Made by a program: the position numbers and the translations under genes | The notes under the pieces: model-generated | The model's database searches: none | What the model was told of the DNA's origin: nothing | The model's input: only the letters and a program-made list of their open reading frames with translations | NCBI GenBank assembly: GCA_019233755.1 | Contig: JAFAMD010000048.1 | Span: 1 to 64,000, forward strand | DNA length: 64,000 nt | Reading direction: 5' to 3' | Source: Acidobacteriaceae bacterium | GTDB lineage: Bacteria; Acidobacteriota; Terriglobia; Bryobacterales; Bryobacteraceae | Shown: piece after piece, positions 8,313 to 18,418 of the stretch | Numbering within the stretch: position 1 is the stretch's first letter | Layout: every line of letters starts with the position of its first letter

Positions 8313-9975
8313 CCGAGTAAACCACGCGGCCATCGAAGATGGTCAGCAGGACTTTCGTATCGGCGATTTTGACAGGATCGATCGCGAAGATGTCGTCGGA
8401 AAGAACAACAAAGTCGCCCAGCTTCCCGTTTTCGATGGACCCCTTGATTCTTTCGTCGAAGCTGGCGTACGCGGACCCCATCGTATATGCTCGGACGGCT
8501 TCCGCGACCGTGATCTTCTGTTCTGCAATCCAGCCCTCAGGATGCTTATCGTCGAGTGTGCGCCGCGTCGCGGCAGCATAGATTCCCATGATCGCGCTCA
8601 TCGGCGCCACATCCCAATCGGATCCAAATGCAAGGATTGCTCCGGAATCCAGCAATGACCGGAAGGCATATGTGGTTTTGGCCCGCTCCGGTCCGATACG
8701 CTTCTCGGCCCAGCGCCCGTCGTCGATGCAGTGGTAAGGCTGCATGGAGGCGATAACGTGCAGCCGGGCGAACCGCGGGATATCGGCCGGAAGCAGGTGC
8801 TGTGCATGCTCGATGCGAAACCGCCGGTCGCGTTGGCCATGCTCCTGCTCCACGCGCTCATAGAAACCGAGAATTGTGTGGTTCGCCTTGTCGCCGATGG
8901 CGTGAATCGCCACCTGCAGGCCGGCGGCATCGGCGTGTTCGATATTGGCGAACATCTGGTCGGGATTTGCAAGCTCCGCACTGGGAATGCCGCTGGTCTT
9001 AGGCGCGTCCAGATAAGGCTGGAAAAACAGAGCAGTGGTGGATCCGAGCGATCCATCCGCAAAGCCCTTTAATCCGCCGATGTGGAGATATTCGTTACCG
9101 AAATCTGACTGCAAACCTACCTCAGCCAGGCGCTTCCATGACATCAGCGGTTGATGGCCGGAAATGCGAACCGTCAATTCGCCGTGATGCACCATATCCT
9201 GGTACACCCGGAAGACGTCCGGCGTGGCCGACATATCCTGCACGCTCGTAACACCCTGCGCATTCGCGTACGACTGGGCCGCCTTGACGGCAGTCCGGAT
9301 CTGCTCGGCCGTGGGTGGAGGAATCACCTTGTAAATCAGTTCCTGCGCCGCGTCCTTGAGAATGCCGGTGGGATTCCCATCCGCATCACGAACAATGACG
9401 CCGCCTGGGACATCCTTCGTGTCATGATCGATGCCGGCAAGTTTGAGCGCCACGGCGTTCGCCAGCGACATGTGCCCATCCAATCGATTCACGAAGACGG
9501 GCCAATCCTTGGTCACCGGGTCGATTAATTGATGGACCGGCAGTGTGGCAGGCGTCCAGTTCTCGTGATCCCAATTTCCACCGACGATCCATTGACCTTT
9601 CGGGGTGTGGCTGGCGAATTCGGCCAGTATGTTGCGAAACTCTTCCTGACTCTTCGCATAGCGCAGTTGGGGGCCGGCCAGACTTGCGCCGCCTTCGAAG
9701 AAATGAACGTGTGCGTCATCGAAGCCCGGCAACACGCGCTTGCCTCGCAGGTCAATCACCTGCGCGCCGGTCCGCTCCAACTTCAGGATTTCGGCTGAGC
9801 TTCCGACCGCGATGATACGATTCCCGCTAACCGCTACCGCTTCCGCCTCGGGCTGCTTCGGATTTGCGGTCCAGATTTTTCCATTCACCAGCAGCAAGGT
9901 TGCCCCCGCCTGCGCTCCGAGAGGGAGCGCTGCAACGAGCGCGATGGCAGCGAATCGGAGCAGTTTCATGTTCAT
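8272..9975 (-). CDS. exported amidohydrolase, YtcJ-like
   Basis: This 567-residue protein begins with a signal peptide ([23 protein letters not shown]) followed by the composite beta-domain start [13 protein letters not shown]. Amidohydrolase features are [12 protein letters not shown] (metal HxH), [23 protein letters not shown] and FGSDWDVAP (metal Asp). This matches the YtcJ branch of metal-dependent amidohydrolases, whose substrates are mostly unknown. Its start overlaps the murB stop by 4 bases (ATGA), so it is the last gene of a GNAT-murB-amidohydrolase run. It probably acts in the periplasm. Confidence 0.87.
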   Translation of the reverse strand: MNMKLLRFAAIALVAALPLGAQAGATLLLVNGKIWTANPKQPEAEAVAVSGNRIIAVGSSAEILKLERTGAQVIDLRGKRVLPGFDDAHVHFFEGGASLAGPQLRYAKSQEEFRNILAEFASHTPKGQWIVGGNWDHENWTPATLPVHQLIDPVTKDWPVFVNRLDGHMSLANAVALKLAGIDHDTKDVPGGVIVRDADGNPTGILKDAAQELIYKVIPPPTAEQIRTAVKAAQSYANAQGVTSVQDMSATPDVFRVYQDMVHHGELTVRISGHQPLMSWKRLAEVGLQSDFGNEYLHIGGLKGFADGSLGSTTALFFQPYLDAPKTSGIPSAELANPDQMFANIEHADAAGLQVAIHAIGDKANHTILGFYERVEQEHGQRDRRFRIEHAQHLLPADIPRFARLHVIASMQPYHCIDDGRWAEKRIGPERAKTTYAFRSLLDSGAILAFGSDWDVAPMSAIMGIYAAATRRTLDDKHPEGWIAEQKITVAEAVRAYTMGSAYASFDERIKGSIENGKLGDFVVLSDDIFAIDPVKIADTKVLLTIFDGRVVYSANENGSSGLRVRP

Positions 9976-10958
9976 GCCGGCGCCGCGGCGTAGTCGAACC
10001 CGACGTATTGCACTTCTTCCTCGAGTTCAATACCGAAACGATCCCGTACCCGCTGCTTTAATTCCTGAATAATCGAGACGAGATCGGCCGCGCTCCCTGA
10101 ACCGTCGTTATAGATCAGATTGGCGTGATATGTCGCCACCTGAATATCACCGCGCCTCAACCCTTTTCCGCCGGCTTGCTCCAGGAACCAGGCTGACGGT
10201 ATCTTGCCCTCGCGAATAACCTTAGCCGGAATTTCTGCTACTACTTCGGCTGGCAGATTAACTGCGAGGAAATTCTTGAAGATGCTGCCCGCGCATTTCA
10301 TCATGGGTGGGTACTTGGCATCGCGAATGGTGCGGATTTCGGCGGCTGTTTTTGCCAGTTCCTCAGTGTTTGCGGATTCAAATTCGAGATCGGCAGAAAG
10401 AATAATCCAGTCCTTTCGCTCCTTGAAAACGCTCTCGCGGTAGCGGAACTGGCAGTCTTCGTTTCTGAATGACACGATGCGGTCGCCATCGAACAACCGC
10501 ACCTGCCGTATCCGCTCCTGGATGGAGTGCCCGTAGGCGCCTGCATTGCCATAGACGGCGCCGCCAAGATATCCCGGAATGCCGGTCATGGTCTCCATGC
10601 CTTTGAGACCCCAAGCAATACTCCGGTCAACTACATCCTGGAGTATGGCGCCGGCCTCCGCGCGGAACATGTATCCATTCCGCGCAATCCGCGCACCCGC
10701 ATAGCGAAGAACAATGCCCTCAAACCCGGTATCCGATACCACCAGGTTCGTGCCGCCGCCGATCACCATGCGGGGCAGCGCGAGATCCTGGGCAACCTGG
10801 ATCGCCTCCACAAACGCTTGCTCGTGGGTCGTATCGCAGAGAATTGAGGCCGGACCTCCGATGCCGAACCGTGTGTACTGAAAAAGTGGAGCATCCTCCA
10901 GAACAACCAGTTCCGGAATAGCAGCCAGGCGCTTGAAGGCCGCTGAAGAAACAGGCAT
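9972..10958 (-). CDS. murB: UDP-N-acetylenolpyruvoylglucosamine reductase (MurB)
   Basis: This enzyme makes UDP-N-acetylmuramate from the enolpyruvyl precursor using NADPH and FAD, in the cytosol. I place the start at ATG 10958, giving 328 residues; the frame extends further upstream but without MurB-like sequence. Visible features are the substrate/FAD region [25 protein letters not shown], the [24 protein letters not shown] block, [16 protein letters not shown] (proton-donating Ser region) and [24 protein letters not shown]. The CAGSIFKN context and overall length suggest a type II-like MurB. The gene is 28 bases downstream of the GNAT gene. Confidence 0.93.
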   Translation of the reverse strand: MPVSSAAFKRLAAIPELVVLEDAPLFQYTRFGIGGPASILCDTTHEQAFVEAIQVAQDLALPRMVIGGGTNLVVSDTGFEGIVLRYAGARIARNGYMFRAEAGAILQDVVDRSIAWGLKGMETMTGIPGYLGGAVYGNAGAYGHSIQERIRQVRLFDGDRIVSFRNEDCQFRYRESVFKERKDWIILSADLEFESANTEELAKTAAEIRTIRDAKYPPMMKCAGSIFKNFLAVNLPAEVVAEIPAKVIREGKIPSAWFLEQAGGKGLRRGDIQVATYHANLIYNDGSGSAADLVSIIQELKQRVRDRFGIELEEEVQYVGFDYAAAPA

Positions 10959-10986
10959 TGTCACGATTATAGGTTGCCGCTTGGTT

Positions 10987-11490
10987 TCATCCTTTGGATT
11001 GGCCGGCCAACCGGTCCAGCGCTGCGCCGCTGAGGCGGTAGACGGTCCAGTCCTCGAGCGGAACCGCTCCCAGGCCCTTGTAAAAATCAATAGCCGGTTG
11101 ATTCCAATCGAGTACCGCCCAGTTCAGGCGGCCGCAGCCTCGCTCTACGGCGAGCTTTGCCAAATGGATAAGCAACGCTTTGCCGATCCCTTTGCCGCGA
11201 TGCTCCGGTTCGACGAACAGATCCTCCAGGTAGATTCCCGGTCGGCCAAGAAACGTCGAAAAATTATGAAAGAAAAGCGCGAATCCTGCCGGAATCCCCT
11301 TCGTGTAGGCAATCAGCACCTCCGCCGCCGGGTGCGGGCCAAAAAGCCACTGCCGGAGCGTACCCTCGTCCGTAACTGCCTCATGCAGCAGCTTTTCGTA
11401 TTCCGCCAGCTTTTTGATAAAGCCAAGAATCAAAGGGACATCCTGCTCTTGAGCCGGCAGGATCTCCAAATCTGCGGCCATCTGTAACAT
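10987..11490 (-). CDS. GNAT-family N-acetyltransferase
   Basis: This 167-residue protein has the GNAT acetyl-CoA loop in FVEPEHRGKGIGKALL and a C-terminal NWAVLDWNQPAIDFYKGLGA strand-helix typical of the fold. The EYEKLLHEAVTDEGTLRQWLFG region resembles diamine/thialysine acetyltransferases (SSAT-like), but the acceptor cannot be fixed from sequence alone. ATG 11490 is used; ATG 11481 is a close alternative. It sits upstream of murB on the same strand, with 28 bases between. Confidence 0.85.
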   Translation of the reverse strand: MLQMAADLEILPAQEQDVPLILGFIKKLAEYEKLLHEAVTDEGTLRQWLFGPHPAAEVLIAYTKGIPAGFALFFHNFSTFLGRPGIYLEDLFVEPEHRGKGIGKALLIHLAKLAVERGCGRLNWAVLDWNQPAIDFYKGLGAVPLEDWTVYRLSGAALDRLAGQSKG

Positions 11491-11590
11491 GTTCTGATAC
11501 TATCGGTACTATCATCGGTGAACCAGCAGGTGCGGCGCACTGTGCTCTGTTTCCGCCATTTGCTGTGGCGACTGTGACCGAGTTTCTTAC

Positions 11591-12247
11591 ATGAAGTTTT
11601 TTTTGGATTCAGCCAACCTGGAAGAGCTGAAGAAAGCCGCAGAGTGGGGCATCATCGATGGTGTCACGACGAACCCTAGCCTCATCGCTAAGGAAGGTGT
11701 GCCGATGGAAGAGCAGATTCGCAAGATCTGCGACATCTTTGACGGCGACATCAGCGCGGAGGTGGTTTCCGATACAGCAGAGGAGATGGTGGAGGAAGGC
11801 CGGCGACTCGCCAGCATCCACTCCAATGTGGTTGTCAAGGTGCCCCTCGTCCAGGAAGGCATCAAAGCCGTTTCGAGACTCTCGAAAGAAGGCATCCGGA
11901 CGAATGTCACGCTCTGCTTTAGCGCCGCCCAGGCATTATTGGCTGCCAAGGCAGGCGCGTATATCGTCAGTCCGTTCATCGGCCGGGTGGATGATCTGGG
12001 CTGGCCCGGCATGGACCTGATTCGCGATATCGTGACGATTTACAAAAACTACGGTTTCCAAACCCAGGTGCTTTCTGCTTCCGTCCGCGGCGCGCTGCAC
12101 GTAGTGGAAGCGGCGAAGGCAGGCGCTCATATAACCACCCTTCCCTACAAGGTCATAGAGCAGTTGTTCCATCACCCGCTGACCGAAAAGGGCCTGGAAC
12201 AGTTCCTTGCCGATTACCGCAAAGCCTTCGATCTGATTCCTGCTTAG
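11591..12247 (+). CDS. tal: small transaldolase / fructose-6-phosphate aldolase-type protein
   Basis: This 218-residue protein has the length of the short transaldolase (MipB/TalC/FSA) family. Motifs are [42 protein letters not shown] (Schiff-base Lys in VKVP), [26 protein letters not shown] and [11 protein letters not shown]. In this family the enzyme transfers dihydroxyacetone units in the pentose phosphate pathway, or acts as an aldolase; the sequence alone does not decide between these. It is a single gene, convergent with the downstream Sua5 gene with only 5 bases between the stops. Confidence 0.92.
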   Translation: MKFFLDSANLEELKKAAEWGIIDGVTTNPSLIAKEGVPMEEQIRKICDIFDGDISAEVVSDTAEEMVEEGRRLASIHSNVVVKVPLVQEGIKAVSRLSKEGIRTNVTLCFSAAQALLAAKAGAYIVSPFIGRVDDLGWPGMDLIRDIVTIYKNYGFQTQVLSASVRGALHVVEAAKAGAHITTLPYKVIEQLFHHPLTEKGLEQFLADYRKAFDLIPA

Positions 12248-12252
12248 TAGCC

Positions 12253-13173
12253 CTATTCCCGGCTCGTGCTGGCTCTCCTGAGCCGGTCGAGAATACCGGC
12301 CCATTCCGGTGTTTCAGGGGGTTTCTCCACGGCAATCCAGTCAAGCCCTTCCGCGTCTGCCTGGTGCAACACCGAATAAAGCGACGCAGCGTAGGCATCG
12401 CGGTCTTGGGGCATCGACAGCACGCGCCCCCGGCCGGATGGCTTGGGTGCGCCGAATTCCAGTACATAGAAGGGAGTGCGCGGTGCGTAGTGGCGCGGAT
12501 GCTGCCCCGGCGATTCAGCCCCTTCTTTGATATGCGGAAGATCCACTTCCCGTTCCCATCGGACGCGCGTGACTGCCTCGAGCTCCGATTGAGAGATCAT
12601 GCCTGGCCGCAGAATTGTCGGCTGGTCGCGCCTTAAGGAAACGACCGTTGACTCGATGCCGACTTGTGTTTGGCCGGCATCCAGAATCATTTCAATACGG
12701 TCCCCGAGCCCGGCTTGCACGTGCTCCGCGGTAGTCGGCGAAAGTTCAGTAAACCGGTTCGCGCTGGGCGCCGCGATCGGCACCCCTGCCCTGCGAATGA
12801 GGGCGAGCGCAACCGCATGCGCCGGCACACGCACGCCCACCGAGTCGAGTCCGGCGGTCACCAGATCGGGGACGATCGCTGCCTTTCGAATAACCATCGT
12901 CAAAGGACCGGGCCAAAAACACCGCGCCAGCTTATGGGCAAGCGGCGGCCACTCCGCAGTCACCGTTCGCGCCATTTCTTCATCGCTGACATGGACGATC
13001 AGCGGACTCGCGAACGGCCGCTCCTTTACTCCGAAGAGTCGTTTCACCGCCTCTTGATCGAGGGCGTTCACGCCCAGGCCGTAGACCGTCTCGGTGGGAA
13101 ATGCGACCAACCCGCCCTGCCGGATGATGGTGGCTGCGCGGCGTATCGACTCGTCCGTAGCCTTATCGATCAT
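12253..13173 (-). CDS. L-threonylcarbamoyladenylate synthase, long Sua5 type
   Basis: This enzyme makes threonylcarbamoyl-AMP from threonine, bicarbonate and ATP for t6A37 modification of tRNAs decoding ANN codons. The YrdC domain is clear: IRQGGLVAFPTETVYGLG, KERPFASPLIVHV, FWPGPLTMV, GVRVPAH and PIAAPSAN. After it lies EGAESPGQHPRHYAPRTP, which introduces the C-terminal Sua5 domain, so this is the two-domain form. I chose ATG 13173 (306 residues), which leaves 7 bases after the prfB stop; a GTG at 13209 would overlap prfB. The gene follows prfB on the same strand, a translation-related pairing. Confidence 0.9.
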   Translation of the reverse strand: MIDKATDESIRRAATIIRQGGLVAFPTETVYGLGVNALDQEAVKRLFGVKERPFASPLIVHVSDEEMARTVTAEWPPLAHKLARCFWPGPLTMVIRKAAIVPDLVTAGLDSVGVRVPAHAVALALIRRAGVPIAAPSANRFTELSPTTAEHVQAGLGDRIEMILDAGQTQVGIESTVVSLRRDQPTILRPGMISQSELEAVTRVRWEREVDLPHIKEGAESPGQHPRHYAPRTPFYVLEFGAPKPSGRGRVLSMPQDRDAYAASLYSVLHQADAEGLDWIAVEKPPETPEWAGILDRLRRASTSRE

Positions 13174-13180
13174 GCACTCA

Positions 13181-14315
13181 TTATTCGGGCAGATCTTCCT
13201 TGCTATCACCGGAAGTTTTCCCGGTTTTGCGCCAGACGAGATAGGCGTGGATCAGATTATCAATATCGCCATCCAGCACGCGATCCACGTCGCCGATGGC
13301 CAGTTTCGTCCGGTGATCCTTGATCAGGCGGTAGGGCGCAAGCACATAGCTGCGAATCTGGCTGCCGAAGTTGATTTCGAGCTTGCTGTCTTCGAGCTTC
13401 TGGTCTGCAGCCCGCTTCTTCTCAAGCTCATACTCGTAAAGCTTCGCTTTCAATTGCTTCAGCGCGCTCGCCCGGTTCTTGTGCTGTGAGCGCTCATTCT
13501 GGCACTGCACCACCAGCCCGGTAGGTAAGTGAGTGAAGCGGACGGCAGATTCTGTCCGGTTCACGTGCTGTCCGCCGGCGCCGCTCGCGCGGAAGACATC
13601 GACTTTCAGATCCTCGGGCTTGATCTCGATATTGATGTCGTCGTCGATTTGCGGATAAACAAAAACCGACGCGAACGAAGTATGCCGCCGTGCGTTGGCG
13701 TCGAACGGGGAAATGCGAACCAACCGGTGTACGCCAACTTCCGATTGCAACTGGCCGTAGACGTTCTCGCCGTTTATTTCGACCGTAGCGGACTTGATTC
13801 CGGCACCTTCGCCTTCAAGACGGTCCGTGATAACGGCTTCAAACTTGTGCCGCTCAGCCCAACGCAGGTACATGCGCAGGAGCATTTCCGCCCAGTCCTG
13901 ACTCTCGGTTCCCCCAGCACCCGGGTGGATCGTAACGATGGCGTTGCGGGCATCATTCTCGCCGGAAAGAAGCATGCCGGTTTCGAGTTGGTCGAGCCTG
14001 TCCTGAAACGAACGAATCTCATTTTCCAGATCGCCGTTGACGTCCTCGCCCTCGCGCGCGAGCTCGAACAGTGCTTCGATATCGGCGGCGGCGGACGCTA
14101 CAGACTTCGAGTTTTGAACCGCTTCTTCGAGCCGTTTGCGCTGCTGCATCACGCGCTGGCTCTTCTCGGGTTGGCTCCAGAAGTCCGGAGAGCCGATTTC
14201 GGCCTCTAACTTCTCCAGCTCTTTTTGCTTGACAGGCGCGTCAAAGATAGCTCCGCACAGCTTCACCTTGCTGCCGGAGCGTAACGTACTCTCTTTCTAG
14301 CTCTTCCAGGGTCAT
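13181..14315 (-). CDS. prfB: peptide chain release factor 2 (programmed +1 frameshift)
   Basis: RF2 terminates translation at UGA and UAA. The main frame (up to 14266) carries AGAGGQHVNRTESAVR, with the catalytic GGQ, but its apparent N-terminus is not RF2-like. Reading from ATG 14315 in the +1-related frame gives 24 codons (MTLEELEREY...RSYL) ending in an in-frame TGA at 14243-14241. A +1 slip at CTT TGA C joins this to DAPVKQKELEKLEAEIGSPDFW, restoring a normal RF2 N-terminus. The full product is about 377 residues. This is the known autoregulatory RF2 frameshift. No strong ribosome binding site precedes ATG 14315. The Sua5 gene follows. Confidence 0.93.
14241..14254 (-). promoter_or_regulatory. 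prfB programmed +1 frameshift site
   Basis: On the minus strand the order is GGAG, CTAT, CTT, TGA, C. CTT TGA C is the canonical slippery stop used by RF2 genes, and the GGAG element just upstream plays the part of the internal Shine-Dalgarno that stimulates slipping. Low RF2 slows termination at TGA and favours the +1 shift, giving feedback control. The stop is codon 25, close to codon 26 in E. coli. Confidence 0.9.
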
Positions 14316-14494
14316 TCAATTTGTAGTTTACAGTGCCGCGGCTGCGTTCGGCCAATGAATGCGAAAACGATAAAAATGCCGCGTTTCGTTACAATAAAGT
14401 ACGGATCTGGACATGAAGTTGAAGGCGCGCTCGCGTCTTAGGAATTCTGTACGCTCATCGCTCGCGCTCGCTTAAAGCCCAAAGAATCATCAAA

Positions 14495-17400
14495 ATGCCG
14501 CAAGGAAATGACCCCACGTTGGGTATCAATAGCTGGTTAGAAGACGAACTCCTGCATCAATATCAATTCGATCGGAAGAGCGTTGATGAAGGGTGGACCC
14601 GCCTGTTCCAGGAATCGGGACAAAATGGCGGAACAGTAGCAAAGACGAACGGCGATCCGGCGGTTACGTCGCAGCCCGCCGGAGCTGCGGCCGCGATGGC
14701 GGTCGAAACGGCCCCGCCGGTGCCTGGTCGGGAGCCGGAGCAGCCACCGCTTCCTGAGAAGGAACCCCCGCAGCCCGCCCGTCAGGAACCGTCGCAACCA
14801 CTCCCCGTTTCACAGCAAGCCACTCCTTCCCCCAGCGCTCCTTTCCCAACTGCCGCCACCCAGGCCCCAACTGCCGCCACCCAAGTCACCAAAGCGTCTT
14901 CCGCTCAGCCCGTAAAACACGACCAGGGAATCGGCCCCAGCGATCAACTCGTTCCGCTGCGCGGCGCTGCTGCACGCATCGCGGAGAACATGATTGCGAG
15001 TCTCTCGATTCCGGTTGCCACGTCGCAGCGGCAAATTCCGGTCCGTGTGATCGAAGAGAATCGCAACATCATCAACCGCCAGCGCGCATCGCAAGGCCGT
15101 GGCAAGCTCAGCTTCACGCATCTGATCGCTTGGGCGATCGTGAAGGCCGTTAAGTCGAATACCGCGCTGAATCATGCTTATGCGGAGAACGGCGGCGAGC
15201 CATTCCGGATGGTCCGCAATCACGTCAACATCGGTCTTGCAGTGGACGTTGCGGGCAAGGACGGTTCCCGTTCGCTCAAGGTGCCGAATATCAAGAATGC
15301 CGACGGCATGTCGTTCGCGCAGTTCGTTGCGGCCTACGACGACATCGTGGCGCGCGCTCGCACCAATAAGCTGCAGGTCTCGGACTTTGAAGGCACGACC
15401 ATCTCGCTGACGAATCCCGGCACTGTCGGCACGCTCGGTTCGGTTCCCCGCCTGATGCCGGGCCAGGGGGCAATTATTGCGACCGGCGCCATCGACTATC
15501 CCGCAGAGTTTGCCGCTGCCAGCGAAGAAACGCGGGCTATGCTCGGCCTCAGCAAGGTGCTGATGATCACCTGCACGTATGATCACCGCATCATTCAGGG
15601 TGCCGAATCGGGCGCTTTCCTACAGAAGCTCCAGCAGCTTTTGCAGGGCGAAGACGGCTTCTACGATAGTGCCTTCCGCGACCTCAGGATTCCTTACATG
15701 CCGGTCCGCTGGCAGACCGACCAGCAGATCGCGCCCAACCGCTTCGCCGCCGTCAATACGGACGTCGCCAAAGAGGCCGCCGTTGTTCAGCTCATCAATT
15801 CGTATCGAATCCGCGGCCATCTGCTCGCGAATACGAACCCGCTTGGGAATGAGCCCGCTTATCATCCCGAACTCGATCCGTCATCATACGGCCTGACCAT
15901 CTGGGATCTCGATCGGCCGTTCCTCGCCGGTGCGGTGAAGGCTCCCAGCGGGGCGATCGCGTCCTACATGCAACCCTATGAGACGCTGCGCGAAATTTTA
16001 GATCGCCTCCGTTCCACATACTCCGGTTCCATCGGCATCGAGTACATGCACATGCAGGATCCGGAGCAGAAACAATGGCTCCAGGACCGCATGGAATCGA
16101 CCATGAACCTTTGGAAGCTGGACGACCAGGTGCGCCAGCGCATTCTGAACCGGCTGATCCAGGCTGAAGAGTTCGAGCATTTCCTGCAGAGCCGGTTCGT
16201 CGGCCAAAAGCGCTTCGGTCTCGAGGGACTGGAAACCACGATTATCGTGCTGGATGAGACTCTCGAACGGGGCGCCAATCAGAACGTTCACGAAGCCGTC
16301 ATTGGTATGGCTCACCGCGGGCGCCTGAATGTGCTGGCCAACGTGGTCGGTAAGTCGATGGCGCAGGTGTTCTCGGAATTCGAAGGCGAGCCCGACCCAC
16401 AGAGCGTGCAAGGGTCCGGCGACGTGAAGTATCATCTGGGCGCGAGCGGAATTCATCGCTCCAGTCAGGGCAAGGAAGTGCTCGTTTCGGTTGCCTTCAA
16501 CCCCAGCCATCTGGAAGCGGTTGACCCCGTGGTCGAAGGTCTGGTTCGTCCCAAGCAGGATCGTCTGGGCGATGAAAAGCGCGAGCGCGTCATACCCATC
16601 CTGATTCACGGCGATGCCGCTTTTATCGGGCAAGGCGTGGTGGCGGAAACTCTGCAGCTTTCGCAGCTCGATGGATACAAGACCGGTGGCACCATTCACG
16701 TTGTCACAAACAACCAGATCGGCTTCACCACGAATCCGCTGGAAGGCCGCAGCAGCGTCTACTCCACTGACGTCGCACTCTCCGTGCAGGCGCCGATCTT
16801 TCATGTCAATGGGGACGACCCGGAGGCTTGTCTGCGTGTTGCACAGCTAGCCTACGACTACCGGCAGCAATTCAAGCGAGACGTAGTCATCGATGTGATC
16901 GGCTATCGCCGCCAGGGTCATAACGAAGCAGACGACCCGAGCTACACGCAGCCGGTGATGTACCGCAAAATCAAGAATACGCCGACGGTTGCAACTCAGT
17001 ACTCCGAGCGGCTGGTTCGCGAGAAGTTCGTTTCGCAGGATCAGGTCGAAAGCCTGCGCGCCCAGGTGCGCGCGCGATTAAACGCGGTATACGACGAAGC
17101 GACGAAGAATCGCGAGCAGTTTGTCATCGAAGAGTTTGCGGTGGCGCCTGCCGAACAGATCGCCCAACCGATTCCGTCCACGGCGGCCGAGTACAACACG
17201 CTTGCCAAAGTAATCGAAGGTTGCACCACGCTGCCCGAAGACTTCAATCTGCATCCGAAGCTGAAGGGACTTCTGGAAAAGCGCCGGGAAGCCTTGCGCG
17301 GCGGCCCGATCGATTGGGGCTTTGCCGAAATGCTGGCCTTTGGCAGCCTGGTTGTTGAAGGAACACCGGTCCGCTTGAGCGGCGAAGATGTCTGTCGCGG

Positions 17401-18418
17401 CACATTTACCCAGCGCCATCTCGAATTCAGCGATTACGAGACCGGCCACGGCTATATCCCCCTCAAGCACCTCGATCCGAGGCAAGCAAAATTCGAAGTT
17501 GTCGATAGCCTTCTCAGCGAATTCGCAGTAATGGGCTTCGAATTCGGCTGCAGCGTGGCCGACCCGCTTACCCTGGTGATGTGGGAGGCGCAATTTGGCG
17601 ATTTCGTTAACGGTGCGCAGATCATCATCGATCAGTTCGTAGTGTCGGCAGAGTCCAAATGGAACCAGCCGAGCGGGCTGGTTCTCCTGCTGCCGCACGG
17701 CCTGGAAGGCCAGGGTCCGGAGCACTCCAGCGCCCGCATCGAACGATTCCTGCAGCTCTGCGCCGAAGACAACATTCAGGTCTGCAACTGCACGACGCCG
17801 GCCCAATACTTTCACCTCCTGCGCCGCCAAATGTACGGCGGCAAAGACCGGCGTGGCATTCGCAAGCCGCTGATCGTTTTCACGCCGAAATTCTTGCTGC
17901 GCTACCCGAAGGCCGCATCCCGTCTGGAAGAGCTGACCAGCGGATCCTTCCAGGAAGTTATCGGCGATTCCACCTACGTAGGCAACAATGTCCGCCGGAT
18001 ACTGCTCTGTTCGGGAAAGGTCTACTACGATCTCGTAAACAAGCGCGAGGAGCTCGGCCGCGGCGATGTGGCGATCATCCGCCTCGAACAGCTTTATCCT
18101 TTCCCGTTGCAGCGCCTCACAGACATTCTGCGGCGCTACCCAGACACGGCAGAATTGTTTTGGGTTCAGGAAGAGCCCGAAAATATGGGTGCATGGTACT
18201 TCGTCGAAGAGCAGATGCAATCGATCATCAACCCCGGCGGAAGCGGCGGCCCGATTAAACGGAACCTGCGCTACGTAGGACGCCCCACCGCGGCCAGCCC
18301 TGCGGCCGGGGCTCACAAGGTGCATCACGACCAGCAGGAAACGCTGGTAAACGAAGCCTTCGCCGCCGCCCCGCTGGTGGTGCGGAAGGCGCGTCGTCTG
18401 GTTCGCAAAAAGCGCTAA
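14495..18418 (+). CDS. kgd: multifunctional 2-oxoglutarate dehydrogenase E1 / decarboxylase with fused E2 catalytic domain (Kgd/OdhA type)
   Basis: This 1307-residue cytosolic TCA-cycle enzyme has a short N-terminal E1-like segment (GINSWLEDELLHQYQ), then a long Pro/Ala/Gln-rich linker (about 50-145). An E2 acyltransferase catalytic domain (about 150-385) follows, with the TYDHRIIQGAESG motif (His364). A full thiamine-dependent E1 domain then runs to the end, with EAVIGMAHRGRLNVLANV, HGDAAFIGQGVV, TNNQIGFTTNP and the C-terminal WVQEEPENMGAW block. There is no lipoyl domain. This matches the actinobacterial Kgd/OdhA architecture, in which lipoyl groups come from a separate E2. It starts at ATG 14495 and its 3' end overlaps the convergent glycosyltransferase by 4 bases. 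Confidence 0.93.
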   Translation: MPQGNDPTLGINSWLEDELLHQYQFDRKSVDEGWTRLFQESGQNGGTVAKTNGDPAVTSQPAGAAAAMAVETAPPVPGREPEQPPLPEKEPPQPARQEPSQPLPVSQQATPSPSAPFPTAATQAPTAATQVTKASSAQPVKHDQGIGPSDQLVPLRGAAARIAENMIASLSIPVATSQRQIPVRVIEENRNIINRQRASQGRGKLSFTHLIAWAIVKAVKSNTALNHAYAENGGEPFRMVRNHVNIGLAVDVAGKDGSRSLKVPNIKNADGMSFAQFVAAYDDIVARARTNKLQVSDFEGTTISLTNPGTVGTLGSVPRLMPGQGAIIATGAIDYPAEFAAASEETRAMLGLSKVLMITCTYDHRIIQGAESGAFLQKLQQLLQGEDGFYDSAFRDLRIPYMPVRWQTDQQIAPNRFAAVNTDVAKEAAVVQLINSYRIRGHLLANTNPLGNEPAYHPELDPSSYGLTIWDLDRPFLAGAVKAPSGAIASYMQPYETLREILDRLRSTYSGSIGIEYMHMQDPEQKQWLQDRMESTMNLWKLDDQVRQRILNRLIQAEEFEHFLQSRFVGQKRFGLEGLETTIIVLDETLERGANQNVHEAVIGMAHRGRLNVLANVVGKSMAQVFSEFEGEPDPQSVQGSGDVKYHLGASGIHRSSQGKEVLVSVAFNPSHLEAVDPVVEGLVRPKQDRLGDEKRERVIPILIHGDAAFIGQGVVAETLQLSQLDGYKTGGTIHVVTNNQIGFTTNPLEGRSSVYSTDVALSVQAPIFHVNGDDPEACLRVAQLAYDYRQQFKRDVVIDVIGYRRQGHNEADDPSYTQPVMYRKIKNTPTVATQYSERLVREKFVSQDQVESLRAQVRARLNAVYDEATKNREQFVIEEFAVAPAEQIAQPIPSTAAEYNTLAKVIEGCTTLPEDFNLHPKLKGLLEKRREALRGGPIDWGFAEMLAFGSLVVEGTPVRLSGEDVCRGTFTQRHLEFSDYETGHGYIPLKHLDPRQAKFEVVDSLLSEFAVMGFEFGCSVADPLTLVMWEAQFGDFVNGAQIIIDQFVVSAESKWNQPSGLVLLLPHGLEGQGPEHSSARIERFLQLCAEDNIQVCNCTTPAQYFHLLRRQMYGGKDRRGIRKPLIVFTPKFLLRYPKAASRLEELTSGSFQEVIGDSTYVGNNVRRILLCSGKVYYDLVNKREELGRGDVAIIRLEQLYPFPLQRLTDILRRYPDTAELFWVQEEPENMGAWYFVEEQMQSIINPGGSGGPIKRNLRYVGRPTAASPAAGAHKVHHDQQETLVNEAFAAAPLVVRKARRLVRKKR

